Shown here: piece by piece, positions 1 to 6,516 of the stretch
How positions within the stretch are numbered: position 1 is the stretch's first letter
Layout of the letters: each line of letters opens with the position of its first letter
Assembly (NCBI RefSeq): GCF_946481155.1
Contig: NZ_CAMLMK010000054.1
Coordinates: 1 to 19,563 of the forward strand
Source: an uncultured Flavobacterium sp.
GTDB taxonomy: Bacteria > Bacteroidota > Bacteroidia > Flavobacteriales > Flavobacteriaceae
Direction of reading: 5' to 3'
DNA length: 19,563 nucleotides
Notes under the pieces: model-generated
Databases searched by the model: none
What the model was told of the DNA's origin: nothing
Seen by the model: the letters and a program-made list of their open reading frames with translations, nothing else
Made by a program: the position numbers and the translations under genes

Positions 1-68
1 TCTTTGTTAGCCCTTGCCAATAATACGTCGCAATCGGTTACTGTGGTAATTCTGTGTAATGAAAACAT
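1..68 (-). CDS. N-terminal fragment of a hypothetical protein (cut by window edge)
   Basis: Read on the minus strand from an ATG at 66-68, the edge sequence translates as MFSLHRITTVTDCDVLLARA and stays open to base 1. The region before the ATG is A/T-rich with no Shine-Dalgarno sequence, as is usual in Bacteroidota. The gene would lie 145 bp downstream of the helix-turn-helix gene on the same strand, so the two could be cotranscribed. The alternative is the 3' end of a plus-strand gene, open from base 1 to a TAA at 91-93 (ending NIIKKFKGL). I prefer the minus reading because its composition looks more protein-like, but 22 residues cannot settle it. No function can be assigned. Confidence 0.45.
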   Translation of the reverse strand, partial: MFSLHRITTVTDCDVLLARANK

Positions 69-213
69 AATAAAAAAATTTAAAGGTTTATAATACCTCA
101 GTCATTTTCAAATGCGATGCCAAAAAATTCCCACAAATAGCGTCCGGAAAAATTTTAACAATTCGTAAGAAAATAGTTCGCTTTAGTTTTTTAATTATGT
201 AGCTGATTCTCAA

Positions 214-738
214 TTATTTTTCTGCGGCACCCATTTTTTTACCGATTTTCAATTTTAACATCTCGAGGTTTTCTTTTTGCAGCTGCAGGTGTTCGAGTTT
301 GTATAAACTGTGGTTTTTTAATGCCTTAATCGCTCTGGACCGGATAATCGGGGCAATTTTTTTATGGGTGTCCTCTTTGCTGTTCTCTAAATAAGATGCC
401 GTTTCAAGTGCTCCAAAACATTCCTTTCGCAGATTTTCTAAACTGGCAATTTCCTTTTCCAGCCGTTGCAGCTTTACCTGCAGTTTTACATACTCCCGCT
501 GGAGCTTGTCTTTAGCTTTCTGCTGCTCTTCTTTGCGAAGCTGCTGCACCTCCTTAGCGGAAACCTTCTTTTGCTCACTGTCTTTCAGTAGCGCCGTTAG
601 TATGTTCTTAGCTTTGGCGGGGATATCGCGTTGCCCTGCCTTAAACATGGTCCACTGGCTTCTGTTTATTCCCAGCACTAGGGCCATTTCCTCCTGCGTT
701 AAACCCAGTATCTTTTTTATATCGGGCGTTTTTATCAT
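214..738 (-). CDS. Small helix-turn-helix / coiled-coil protein (XRE-like)
   Basis: The protein has 174 residues. Residues 5-50 resemble a Cro/C1 (XRE-type) helix-turn-helix: TQEEMALVLGINRSQWTMFKAGQRDIP has the usual pattern of two helices with a recognition helix around residues 25-35. Residues 52-110 are rich in K, E, Q and L and look like a long coiled coil, with a second short one at about 147-168. There is no ligand-binding or catalytic domain. The ATG (736-738) sits directly beside the first GTGAC half-site of a tandem repeat array, so autoregulation at that array is a reasonable inference. It is less A+T-rich than the genes that follow on the other strand, so it probably belongs to the resident chromosome. 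The precise family and target are unknown. Confidence 0.8.
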   Translation of the reverse strand: MIKTPDIKKILGLTQEEMALVLGINRSQWTMFKAGQRDIPAKAKNILTALLKDSEQKKVSAKEVQQLRKEEQQKAKDKLQREYVKLQVKLQRLEKEIASLENLRKECFGALETASYLENSKEDTHKKIAPIIRSRAIKALKNHSLYKLEHLQLQKENLEMLKLKIGKKMGAAEK

Positions 739-739
739 G

Positions 740-855
740 GTGACTTTTTTTTTATTTTTTTATAGATAGTCACAAATATGGTGACTTTTTCCTGAAAAAT
801 AAAATTTAGTCACAAAATGCGTGACTTTTTTGAAAAAATATTTTTATAGTCACAA
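740..855. repeat. Three tandem ~40-bp units forming a palindromic operator-like array
   Basis: GTGACTTTTT occurs at 740, 781 and 821, and AGTCACAA-type ends occur with GTCAC at 769, 809 and 849. The units are therefore 41, 40 and about 35 bp long. Adjacent units create two palindromes, GTCACAAATATGGTGAC (769-785) and GTCACAAAATGCGTGAC (809-825), both with 7-bp spacers and exactly 40 bp apart. Lone half-sites lie at 740-744, touching the ATG of the helix-turn-helix gene, and at 849-853. Such spacing, close to four helical turns, suits cooperative binding by a dimeric regulator, most simply the adjacent helix-turn-helix protein. The binding role is inferred; the repeat structure is directly visible. 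Confidence 0.75.
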
Positions 856-889
856 TAGCTTCTTAGTGCGGCAATCTCTGTTTTAAAAT

Positions 890-907
890 ATCACTAGATT
901 TAGTGAT
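890..907. promoter_or_regulatory. Perfect 7-bp inverted repeat overlapping a candidate -33 element
   Basis: ATCACTA (890-896) and TAGTGAT (901-907) are perfect inverted repeats separated by GATT. The right arm runs into the TTG of the candidate promoter for the ATPase gene, a typical repressor position. No regulator for it can be named. Confidence 0.4.
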
Positions 908-937
908 TGTGTAGGTAATTATTTATTGGTAGGTTTG
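907..937 (+). promoter_or_regulatory. Candidate promoter for the AAA/TOPRIM gene
   Basis: TTG at 907-909 is followed 20 bp later by TAGGTTTG at 930-937, an exact match to the Bacteroidota -7 consensus TAnnTTTG. Transcription would start near 943-945, leaving a leader of about 65 nt. The leader contains a 7-bp A/T-only inverted repeat (TAATATT-aac-AATATTA, 985-1001) ending 8 bp before the ATG. If functional, this gives the first accessory gene its own promoter, divergent from the helix-turn-helix gene. Confidence 0.5.
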
Positions 938-1009
938 GGGGATTTTCAATTTATACGTGATTGCGGATAAAGAAAAGTTGTGCGTAATATTAACAATATT
1001 AATAACTAA

Positions 1010-2479
1010 ATGGAAACTTTAAAAATAGATATTGAAAAAATAAAAAATATTGAAACTGCAAGTTTTGAAATTCCAATCGAAAGCGGTGTTTACTCTTTGG
1101 TCGGCACAAATGGTTGTGGAAAAAGTACTGTTTTATTATCAATAGCACAACTAATATCTAAACACTATTTAGGAACTCTAAAAAAAGAAGACTACGAACA
1201 AGACTCAAAAGTCACATACACTCTTGACAAAACAATTGACACATGGACAGCCGATCCCAAAACTGGATTTTGGAAATCAAACATTTTCCCTAACACAATA
1301 AAACTCAATGGCCTTTATGAAGGTTCACTATTTTATGGCACTCGATTTAATGACTCTAGAAAAATTGATGAATTTTTAGAAAGTGGAAAACTAAACGAAC
1401 ATGAAATCGTACCAGCAGACGTATATGTAATTGAAAAATTAAGCTATATACTACATGGTGACTATGATCATTATGCAACTCTTCATAGAGTGAAGAATAA
1501 ATTTATTACTCAAAAAATCGACGTAAGCAACACTCCATATTTCATTAAAGTAAATGATAGATTGATAAGTCAATATAGAATGAGTTCTGGAGAATGTTTA
1601 TTAGTTTCATTATTGCATTTTATTTACAATTCAATTGTTCGAAAATCTCTACCAGCCAAACAAAAAATCCTAGTACTAATTGATGAAATAGAGCTAGCAT
1701 TACACCCAATTGCAGTTAGTAGATTAATTGACCTATTGGACGAATTAACAAAAACCCATAAAAATCTAACGGTTATACTAACTAGTCATTCACCGGAAGT
1801 GATTCGAAAAATCAAACCTGCAAACCTATACAAAGTAACCAATAACAAAGGAGTTCTATCGCTTGACTCAAACTGTTATCCAAGTTATTTGATTAGAGAT
1901 GTTTACAGCCACGACGGCTTCGATTTTTTGTTGTTAGTCGAAGATATTCTAACAAAAAATATTATTGAAAAAATACTATTTAAAGACAATTTAAAGAGCG
2001 GGAAACTTGTGCATATTGTTCCTGTTGGTGGCTGGAAAAATGTATTAGACCTCCACAAAGAATTACTACGATGGAATGTTTTAGGACTTGGTAAGCAAAT
2101 TATAAGTGTTTTAGATGGAGATATTATCAGTAATGTTAATGAAGAATACAAAGACGTCAAAAAACTTTTTCTTCCAATTAAGAGCATTGAAAAATATCTT
2201 TATAAAGTAATTATTGAAGAACCGGATAATAAAATCATAAGAATACTTAATGACAAATATTTTACGCTAAAATCAATAGAAACTCTTTTAAAAGAACATA
2301 AAGAAAACTATCCTACGACACCACCAAATCCTGACAAAAAATTCTATTTCAGAATTAAAAAGGACTTAGAGGGCCGAAAAATTTCCGAAGAGTATTTCAT
2401 TAACAATCTCTGTGATGACTTAATGTTGAATGTCGACTTTACGAAATTTATTGAAAACATAAAAAAATCATTAAACTAA
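1010..2479 (+). CDS. OLD-like AAA ATPase with C-terminal TOPRIM domain
   Basis: The protein has 489 residues. The N-terminal half is an ABC/SMC-type ATPase: Walker A GTNGCGKST at 32-40, an ABC-signature-like SSGE at 192-195, Walker B ILVLIDEIE at 220-228 (D225, E226), and a switch histidine in LTSHSP at H260. From about residue 305 it continues into a TOPRIM-like fold: LLLVED with E311, GG at 340-341, and VLDGDI with D369 and D371, then an LPIKSIEKYL segment typical of OLD proteins. This is the layout of overcoming-lysogenization-defect nucleases, which include GajA of Gabija and effectors of some retrons; such proteins cleave or nick DNA in phage defence. No UvrD-like GajB partner and no reverse transcriptase lies nearby, so it resembles a stand-alone (class 1) OLD protein. 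The gene is very A+T-rich. Domain assignment is firm; a defence role is inferred. Confidence 0.88.
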   Translation: METLKIDIEKIKNIETASFEIPIESGVYSLVGTNGCGKSTVLLSIAQLISKHYLGTLKKEDYEQDSKVTYTLDKTIDTWTADPKTGFWKSNIFPNTIKLNGLYEGSLFYGTRFNDSRKIDEFLESGKLNEHEIVPADVYVIEKLSYILHGDYDHYATLHRVKNKFITQKIDVSNTPYFIKVNDRLISQYRMSSGECLLVSLLHFIYNSIVRKSLPAKQKILVLIDEIELALHPIAVSRLIDLLDELTKTHKNLTVILTSHSPEVIRKIKPANLYKVTNNKGVLSLDSNCYPSYLIRDVYSHDGFDFLLLVEDILTKNIIEKILFKDNLKSGKLVHIVPVGGWKNVLDLHKELLRWNVLGLGKQIISVLDGDIISNVNEEYKDVKKLFLPIKSIEKYLYKVIIEEPDNKIIRILNDKYFTLKSIETLLKEHKENYPTTPPNPDKKFYFRIKKDLEGRKISEEYFINNLCDDLMLNVDFTKFIENIKKSLN

Positions 2480-2490
2480 ATAATATGCAC

Positions 2491-2626
2491 AACAGTGGGC
2501 TTTGTGAAAGTGGGTTTTAACGCAAAAACTCAAACTACTTTTGTGTATTTGACTTTGTGATAAAACAAACTAAAGGAAAAAAAATCCCCACCTTCACAAA
2601 GCCACGGGATGGTAGCAGCAATATCT
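2491..2626. repeat. Hairpin cassette-border element A
   Basis: The left arm (2495-2514, beginning GTGGGCTTTGTG) pairs with the right arm (2587-2605, CCCACCTTCACAAAGCCAC) over about 19 bp with one bulged G and one mismatch, around a 71-nt spacer. AACAG precedes the left arm, and GGTAGCAGCAATATCT (2611-2626) follows the right arm. Similar outer sequences recur in the next gap and before the ATPase gene. A long imperfect stem with a bulge, enclosed by AAC and GTT-like ends and lying between one-gene units, recalls integron attC sites. From memory, such AACAGYGG...GTTAGC-type elements recur between genes in Bacteroidota genomes. Cassette function is an inference. The hairpin could also act as a transcription terminator for the ATPase gene, though it lacks a U-tract. 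Confidence 0.6.
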
Positions 2627-2667
2627 CGAAACCACATAAATATTAAACAATCAATTTCAAAAAATAT

Positions 2668-3357
2668 ATGAGCCTTAAAGAAATAGTTGTAGAAACTATT
2701 AAATCAAATGATTTGCAAAGCGTGACTAAAGATTTAGCTGAAGTTGCATTTGACGGTCTTTTGACTGATGGTTTAATTAAAGATATTCCCTTTCTCGGTG
2801 CAATCTTTGGCATAGGAAAAGGTATAATGAGTATTTCAGATTGCTTGTTCACTAAAAAATTAATACTCTTCATTTATGAGTTGAAAGAAATGACAATTGA
2901 AGAGCGAAATCACCAAATTTCTAAAATTCAACGCGACTCAAATTATCAAGATTCAATTGGTGAAAAATTACTAATGATAATTGATAAATGCAGTGATTCT
3001 AAGAAAGCTACATGGATTGGGAAATTATTCCTTCATTGTTTAAAAAATGAAATAAGTTATAGAGATTTCATTCGCTGCTCAGAAATTATAAATAACGCAA
3101 GTTTATATTCACTGAATGAAATCATAGGTCAAGATTATACTGGTATTCCAATAGATCAAGAAGATGACTTAATAAGTTCAGGACTTTTTAGATTAGAGCC
3201 TCCAAAAATTGAACTAATAAAGTCTGAAAACACTCATCAACACTTTAGAGATGGCGAAGAATTGCGAACAAGCTATAAAGTAAAAGATGTGGAATGGTCA
3301 GCTTTGCTTAGTCGACATGGTGAAATTATACGAAAATATCTAAGAAACAGTTGTTAA
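2668..3357 (+). CDS. Unrecognised accessory protein with a hydrophobic Gly-rich segment
   Basis: The protein has 229 residues and no catalytic motif that I can identify. Residues 39-58 (DIPFLGAIFGIGKGIMSISD) form a hydrophobic, glycine-spaced stretch, followed by LFTKKLILFIYEL at 60-72. The pattern 'IPxxGxxxGxxKxxxxIxDxLFxKKLxxFxxEL' is one I associate with small proteins in defence islands, but I cannot name the family. The remainder is charged and probably helical, ending in VEWSALLSRHGEIIRKYL. The first segment could insert into or lie on the membrane, which would fit an abortive-infection effector; that is speculation. The gene stands alone between two border elements. The ATG at 2668 follows an A-rich stretch. 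The AACAG of the next border overlaps its stop codon. Confidence 0.75.
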   Translation: MSLKEIVVETIKSNDLQSVTKDLAEVAFDGLLTDGLIKDIPFLGAIFGIGKGIMSISDCLFTKKLILFIYELKEMTIEERNHQISKIQRDSNYQDSIGEKLLMIIDKCSDSKKATWIGKLFLHCLKNEISYRDFIRCSEIINNASLYSLNEIIGQDYTGIPIDQEDDLISSGLFRLEPPKIELIKSENTHQHFRDGEELRTSYKVKDVEWSALLSRHGEIIRKYLRNSC

Positions 3358-3418
3358 CAGCGGTTTTACGCTAGTGCAAGTTTATTTTTAAAATCAAAAC
3401 ACGTTAAACGATAACGAT
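3356..3418. repeat. Cassette-border element B (apparently missing its right arm)
   Basis: AACAGCGGTTTTACG (from 3356) and AGTG at 3373-3376 match the left side of element A (AACAGTGG...AGTG) with one gap. GTTAAACGATAACGAT at 3403-3418 corresponds to the closing 16-mer of element A (GGTAGCAGCAATATCT) and to GTTGTGCGTAATATTA at 977-992 before the ATPase gene. The expected complement of the left arm is absent, so this copy looks shortened or decayed. The next gene starts 2 bp after it. Confidence 0.45.
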
Positions 3419-3420
3419 TT

Positions 3421-3942
3421 ATGACCATAGAACAAATTAAAGAACAATTATCTAATCGATTTATCGGTATATTAGCAGCTAATAAAGGCTTTGCTATTGA
3501 CAAAGGTGATATTGACCTAGGTATTGATTATACTTTAAAGAAAAGCTATTCATATGTAAATCCAAATGGAAAAACTAGATGGAACTTTGATGGTCGTTAC
3601 ATTGATATTCAATTAAAAGCGACAACAGATAATTCGATAACTGTTGATCCAAATTTCATAAAATATGATTTAGAAGCAAAATCTTATAATGATTTAATCG
3701 AACGTCAAGTAAATGGAGTAGCCCCATTAATTTTAATTTTATTTGTTTTACCTGTCGATCAAAATACTTGGGTAGAAATTGATTTAGATGAAATAAAACT
3801 AAAAAAGCATGCATATTGGTTTATTCCACCAGTTGGTTCAGTCAAAACTGCTAATGATTATACTTTTAGAATCAATATCCCTAGAGAGAATATTTTAGGA
3901 ATTGATTGTTTTAATGAACTACATCAACAATTTTATCCATGA
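3421..3942 (+). CDS. DUF4365 protein, restriction-endonuclease-like fold
   Basis: The protein has 173 residues, normal for a single-domain DUF4365 protein. GIDYTL with D36, followed by YIDIQLKAT (D62, Q64, K66), matches the D...(D/E/Q)xK core of PD-(D/E)XK nucleases, with glutamine in the usual acidic position as is common in this family. The rest is alternating hydrophobic strands (APLILILFVLP at 101-111; WVEIDLDEIKL at 117-127; YWFIPP at 132-137). DUF4365 domains often occur in defence islands, fused to or beside ATPase or sensor proteins. The stop codon overlaps the start of the next gene (ATGA at 3939-3942), so the two are translationally coupled and likely act together. Nuclease activity is inferred from the motif. 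Confidence 0.8.
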   Translation: MTIEQIKEQLSNRFIGILAANKGFAIDKGDIDLGIDYTLKKSYSYVNPNGKTRWNFDGRYIDIQLKATTDNSITVDPNFIKYDLEAKSYNDLIERQVNGVAPLILILFVLPVDQNTWVEIDLDEIKLKKHAYWFIPPVGSVKTANDYTFRINIPRENILGIDCFNELHQQFYP

Positions 3943-5018
3943 TTAACGACAATATTATATCGTTTCTGACTAACAGAGCTTGGAATATTTCAGGCCAAAA
4001 TAATCAGTTCATGGAACTAGTGCCTCCTACGGAATTTAGTTTGCCTGAAAATTTCCGTTTACATATTCCAAGAGTCCTTGACAAGGTTGATTCCAATATT
4101 TTCATCAATAATATTTTAGAAATTCTAAGTGAGTTTTACTCACTGTCAATTGAAGACTTAAACGTTCTATTAAAAAATGAATCTACTGTTTTGAAAATTA
4201 GAATTAACGATGAGAAAACTTCTGATGGAAAAATTTCGTTAACAAGATTCGACGATGTAGTAGATAGTATAAGATCAATTCTAAGGGATACTGCAAGTTT
4301 TGTAATTGATAAAAGCGTTACGTCATCAAGAGTTCCAGATGAAGTTTCTAGATATTTAAATCTTTGCAATTTTATGCAAACGGAAAAGGGAAGTTTTGTT
4401 GCCAAAATTCAACTTCCGTCTAAAGAACTCATAAAAGAAAGTGAATTATTTGACCGTGAAGAAATTTTTTCACAAGAAATAAATAATAAACTATCCGAAG
4501 TTTTAAATTTTGTGAATTTAAACATTCTAGAAGGTGACGCAAAGGCTTCTGAAGAATATTTAATAGAAAATGAAACCAGAATTAATATAAAACTTTTTAA
4601 AGATATAGAATCTTTTTTCGACAAAGCGAATCTTAAAAATGTAGATTTTACGTTTCATAATATTGCCCGAAGTAATACTATTGAAAATCAAAATATAACT
4701 AAACAAAAACTTTTTAAATTAAGCCAATTTGTTGAACAGATTGAATCACACGCATATGAAGTTGACAACTTTACTTTTAGCGGAAAAATAGTTTCTTTAA
4801 AATCTAAAGATCCAGACGGCTTAAAAAATATTGTTACGTTTACCTGTCTTTATGAGAGCACAGCAATTATAGTGTCTGCTAATCTAGATAGTGAACATTA
4901 CAAAGATGCTTGCGAAGCACACATAATGAAACAAAATATTGTAATTAGTGGTCTTGCAAAAAAAACAAAAACGAGAGCACGATTTATAGAAATAACAAAG
5001 TTCCAAATTGAGGACTAA
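3939..5018 (+). CDS. Unrecognised partner of the DUF4365 protein, with OB-fold-like C-terminus
   Basis: The protein has 359 residues and I do not recognise the family. It has no signal peptide, membrane segment or NTPase motif. Residues 1-150 are mixed helix/strand (FRLHIPRVLD at 39-48; SLTRFDDVVDSIRSILRDTA at 100-119). A strand-rich middle follows (GSFVAKIQLPS at 151-161), then a helical acidic part. Residues 278-357 alternate short strands (FTFSGKIVSLKSK; NIVTFTCLYE; AIIVSANL; QNIVISGLAKK; ARFIEITKFQI), which looks like an OB-fold or similar small barrel. It begins inside the stop codon of the DUF4365 gene, implying a two-protein system. An inferred division of labour is that this protein senses or binds nucleic acid while DUF4365 cuts. 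It ends only 19 bp from the convergent flippase gene. Confidence 0.75.
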   Translation: MINDNIISFLTNRAWNISGQNNQFMELVPPTEFSLPENFRLHIPRVLDKVDSNIFINNILEILSEFYSLSIEDLNVLLKNESTVLKIRINDEKTSDGKISLTRFDDVVDSIRSILRDTASFVIDKSVTSSRVPDEVSRYLNLCNFMQTEKGSFVAKIQLPSKELIKESELFDREEIFSQEINNKLSEVLNFVNLNILEGDAKASEEYLIENETRINIKLFKDIESFFDKANLKNVDFTFHNIARSNTIENQNITKQKLFKLSQFVEQIESHAYEVDNFTFSGKIVSLKSKDPDGLKNIVTFTCLYESTAIIVSANLDSEHYKDACEAHIMKQNIVISGLAKKTKTRARFIEITKFQIED

Positions 5019-5037
5019 ATAATGAATATTAATCCGT

Positions 5038-6516
5038 TTATTTATCGTTGCTAACCCCCAATTTAACAAGCGCTTTGTCCATCCATTGGGTAATTTGATA
5101 CACCAGCTTAAATTTGTAAATCACGGCAATATTTATCGCCAGGTTTAAGGACACTTTATAGACAAGCGTTAGCATTTTGCTTTCCGTTTCCGGTAAAAAG
5201 TAAACCAGGGTTCCGGAGAATAAAAACAGTAACGCCAGCTTAACAAAACCGGAATCGAACGGGAACAGTCGGAATGTTTTGTAGATAAACAGCAGTTTTG
5301 CAATATTAAAGATGGTCATCGAGATTAGCGAGGAGCAGGCAACGCCAATGAGTCCTAAATCAGTGTACATTAAAAAGTAAAGATTCAAAGACACATTCAA
5401 AACGATTAACACAAAGATTGAAATGATATTGAATCGGTAATGCTTTGAATACGAAATGATTTCGGAATTAAAACCGGTTGCCATATTGATCAGCACATTG
5501 AAGCCTAAGATTAATATAATAGGAATAGATGGCGCCAGGCTATCATAAGTAGGCAATAATTCAAACAGAAAATGAATCCCTACAAAAATAGCACTGTAGA
5601 GTAATCCTCCAATACAGAAAAGCATTTTGGCAACCTCCACATATTTCATATTGAGTTCCTTTAAATTGCCTGTTTTCAGATAATTGGAAACAATAGGCGC
5701 ATATAAAGTAAAGATACCTGTTGCCGGAATAGCCAGGGCAGATGCCAGCGTTACACCGATATTAAAGGTTCCGTTGGCATCAAAGGAAAGGAATTCGGGA
5801 ATCATTATGGAATCGATCCGGAACGCAAAGAAAGAGCCAAAACTCCCGGCAAACGAATACAGACTGTATCTGAAATACTCTTTACGCGAAAGCTCCGTAT
5901 AAAGCGGCTTAAATTTAAAATTGAATCGGAACGGATAATGCCTGAAAAGATAATAAGCCACCAAGGCAAAAATTAAAATATAAGCGCCGATATAATAACC
6001 TATCGAAGCTTCCACCGACAGGAACTTACACAGCAGCAAAACAAATATAACAGGAAGCGCAATTTTCGGGATGATCTTTTCAAACAATGTCGGCATTGCT
6101 AATTTCTGAAGATTAATTGCCTGCCGTTTAAAGAGTTCCACAAAAGCCAGCGCGACTGCAATAGGAAATGCAAAGTAAAAATACTGCAAGTCGTCCCATT
6201 TAAACAAAGGCGATACTACAAGCAGCACGATGAGTACCAAAACGCTCCATAAACCGACAGAGAAAACACTGTAATTGAACAGTCTTTTTTTATTATCTTC
6301 CGTCAGCGCCGGATAAAAATTGATTAAGGCGTGCGAAGCTCCCAATACCATTATCGGGAATAAAATCTGGGAAATGGATTCCACATAACGGATAATCCCT
6401 AAAAATTCCTTGTTCTTTGGATAAATAAAAAGCGTGGAGAAAATACCAATGAAAATCCCCGCATAATTAATTATGGTAAATAAGAAAACTTGCTTAAACT
6501 GGGCTTTTTTTTCCAT
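5038..6516 (-). CDS. Oligosaccharide flippase (Wzx/RfbX-like, MOP superfamily)
   Basis: The 492-residue protein consists almost entirely of hydrophobic segments (roughly 12-14 membrane spans) separated by short charged loops. The first is FLFTIINYAGIFIGIFSTLF at about residues 11-30, followed by the Y/R-rich loop that opens many polysaccharide biosynthesis flippases. Length and layout fit the Wzx group, which moves undecaprenyl-diphosphate-linked glycans from the cytosolic to the periplasmic face of the inner membrane. Its ATG (6514-6516) shares one base with the stop codon of the upstream glycosyltransferase (TAATG), so the two are translationally coupled and should serve the same surface glycan. 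The substrate cannot be told from sequence. Confidence 0.9.
   Translation of the reverse strand: MEKKAQFKQVFLFTIINYAGIFIGIFSTLFIYPKNKEFLGIIRYVESISQILFPIMVLGASHALINFYPALTEDNKKRLFNYSVFSVGLWSVLVLIVLLVVSPLFKWDDLQYFYFAFPIAVALAFVELFKRQAINLQKLAMPTLFEKIIPKIALPVIFVLLLCKFLSVEASIGYYIGAYILIFALVAYYLFRHYPFRFNFKFKPLYTELSRKEYFRYSLYSFAGSFGSFFAFRIDSIMIPEFLSFDANGTFNIGVTLASALAIPATGIFTLYAPIVSNYLKTGNLKELNMKYVEVAKMLFCIGGLLYSAIFVGIHFLFELLPTYDSLAPSIPIILILGFNVLINMATGFNSEIISYSKHYRFNIISIFVLIVLNVSLNLYFLMYTDLGLIGVACSSLISMTIFNIAKLLFIYKTFRLFPFDSGFVKLALLFLFSGTLVYFLPETESKMLTLVYKVSLNLAINIAVIYKFKLVYQITQWMDKALVKLGVSNDK

Noticed and set aside
506..769. Plus-strand reading frame of 87 codons opposite the helix-turn-helix gene
   Set aside because: It is antisense to a well-supported gene and has a Ser/Phe/Cys-rich composition typical of a shadow of a coiled-coil gene.
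740..855. CRISPR array
   Set aside because: The ~40-bp units are tandem, without unique spacers between identical repeats, and there are no cas genes.
2643..2873. Minus-strand reading frame of 76 codons opposite the 229-aa gene
   Set aside because: It lies antisense to a better frame with consistent composition, and has no start context or recognisable motif.
1010..3357. Gabija or a retron system
   Set aside because: The ATPase/TOPRIM protein resembles GajA, but there is no UvrD-like helicase and no reverse transcriptase or msr-msd structure in the window.
2491..3418. Classical integron with attC sites
   Set aside because: No tyrosine integrase or attI site is present, and the border sequences fit RYYYAAC/GTTRRRY only loosely; kept as 'cassette-like' rather than integron.
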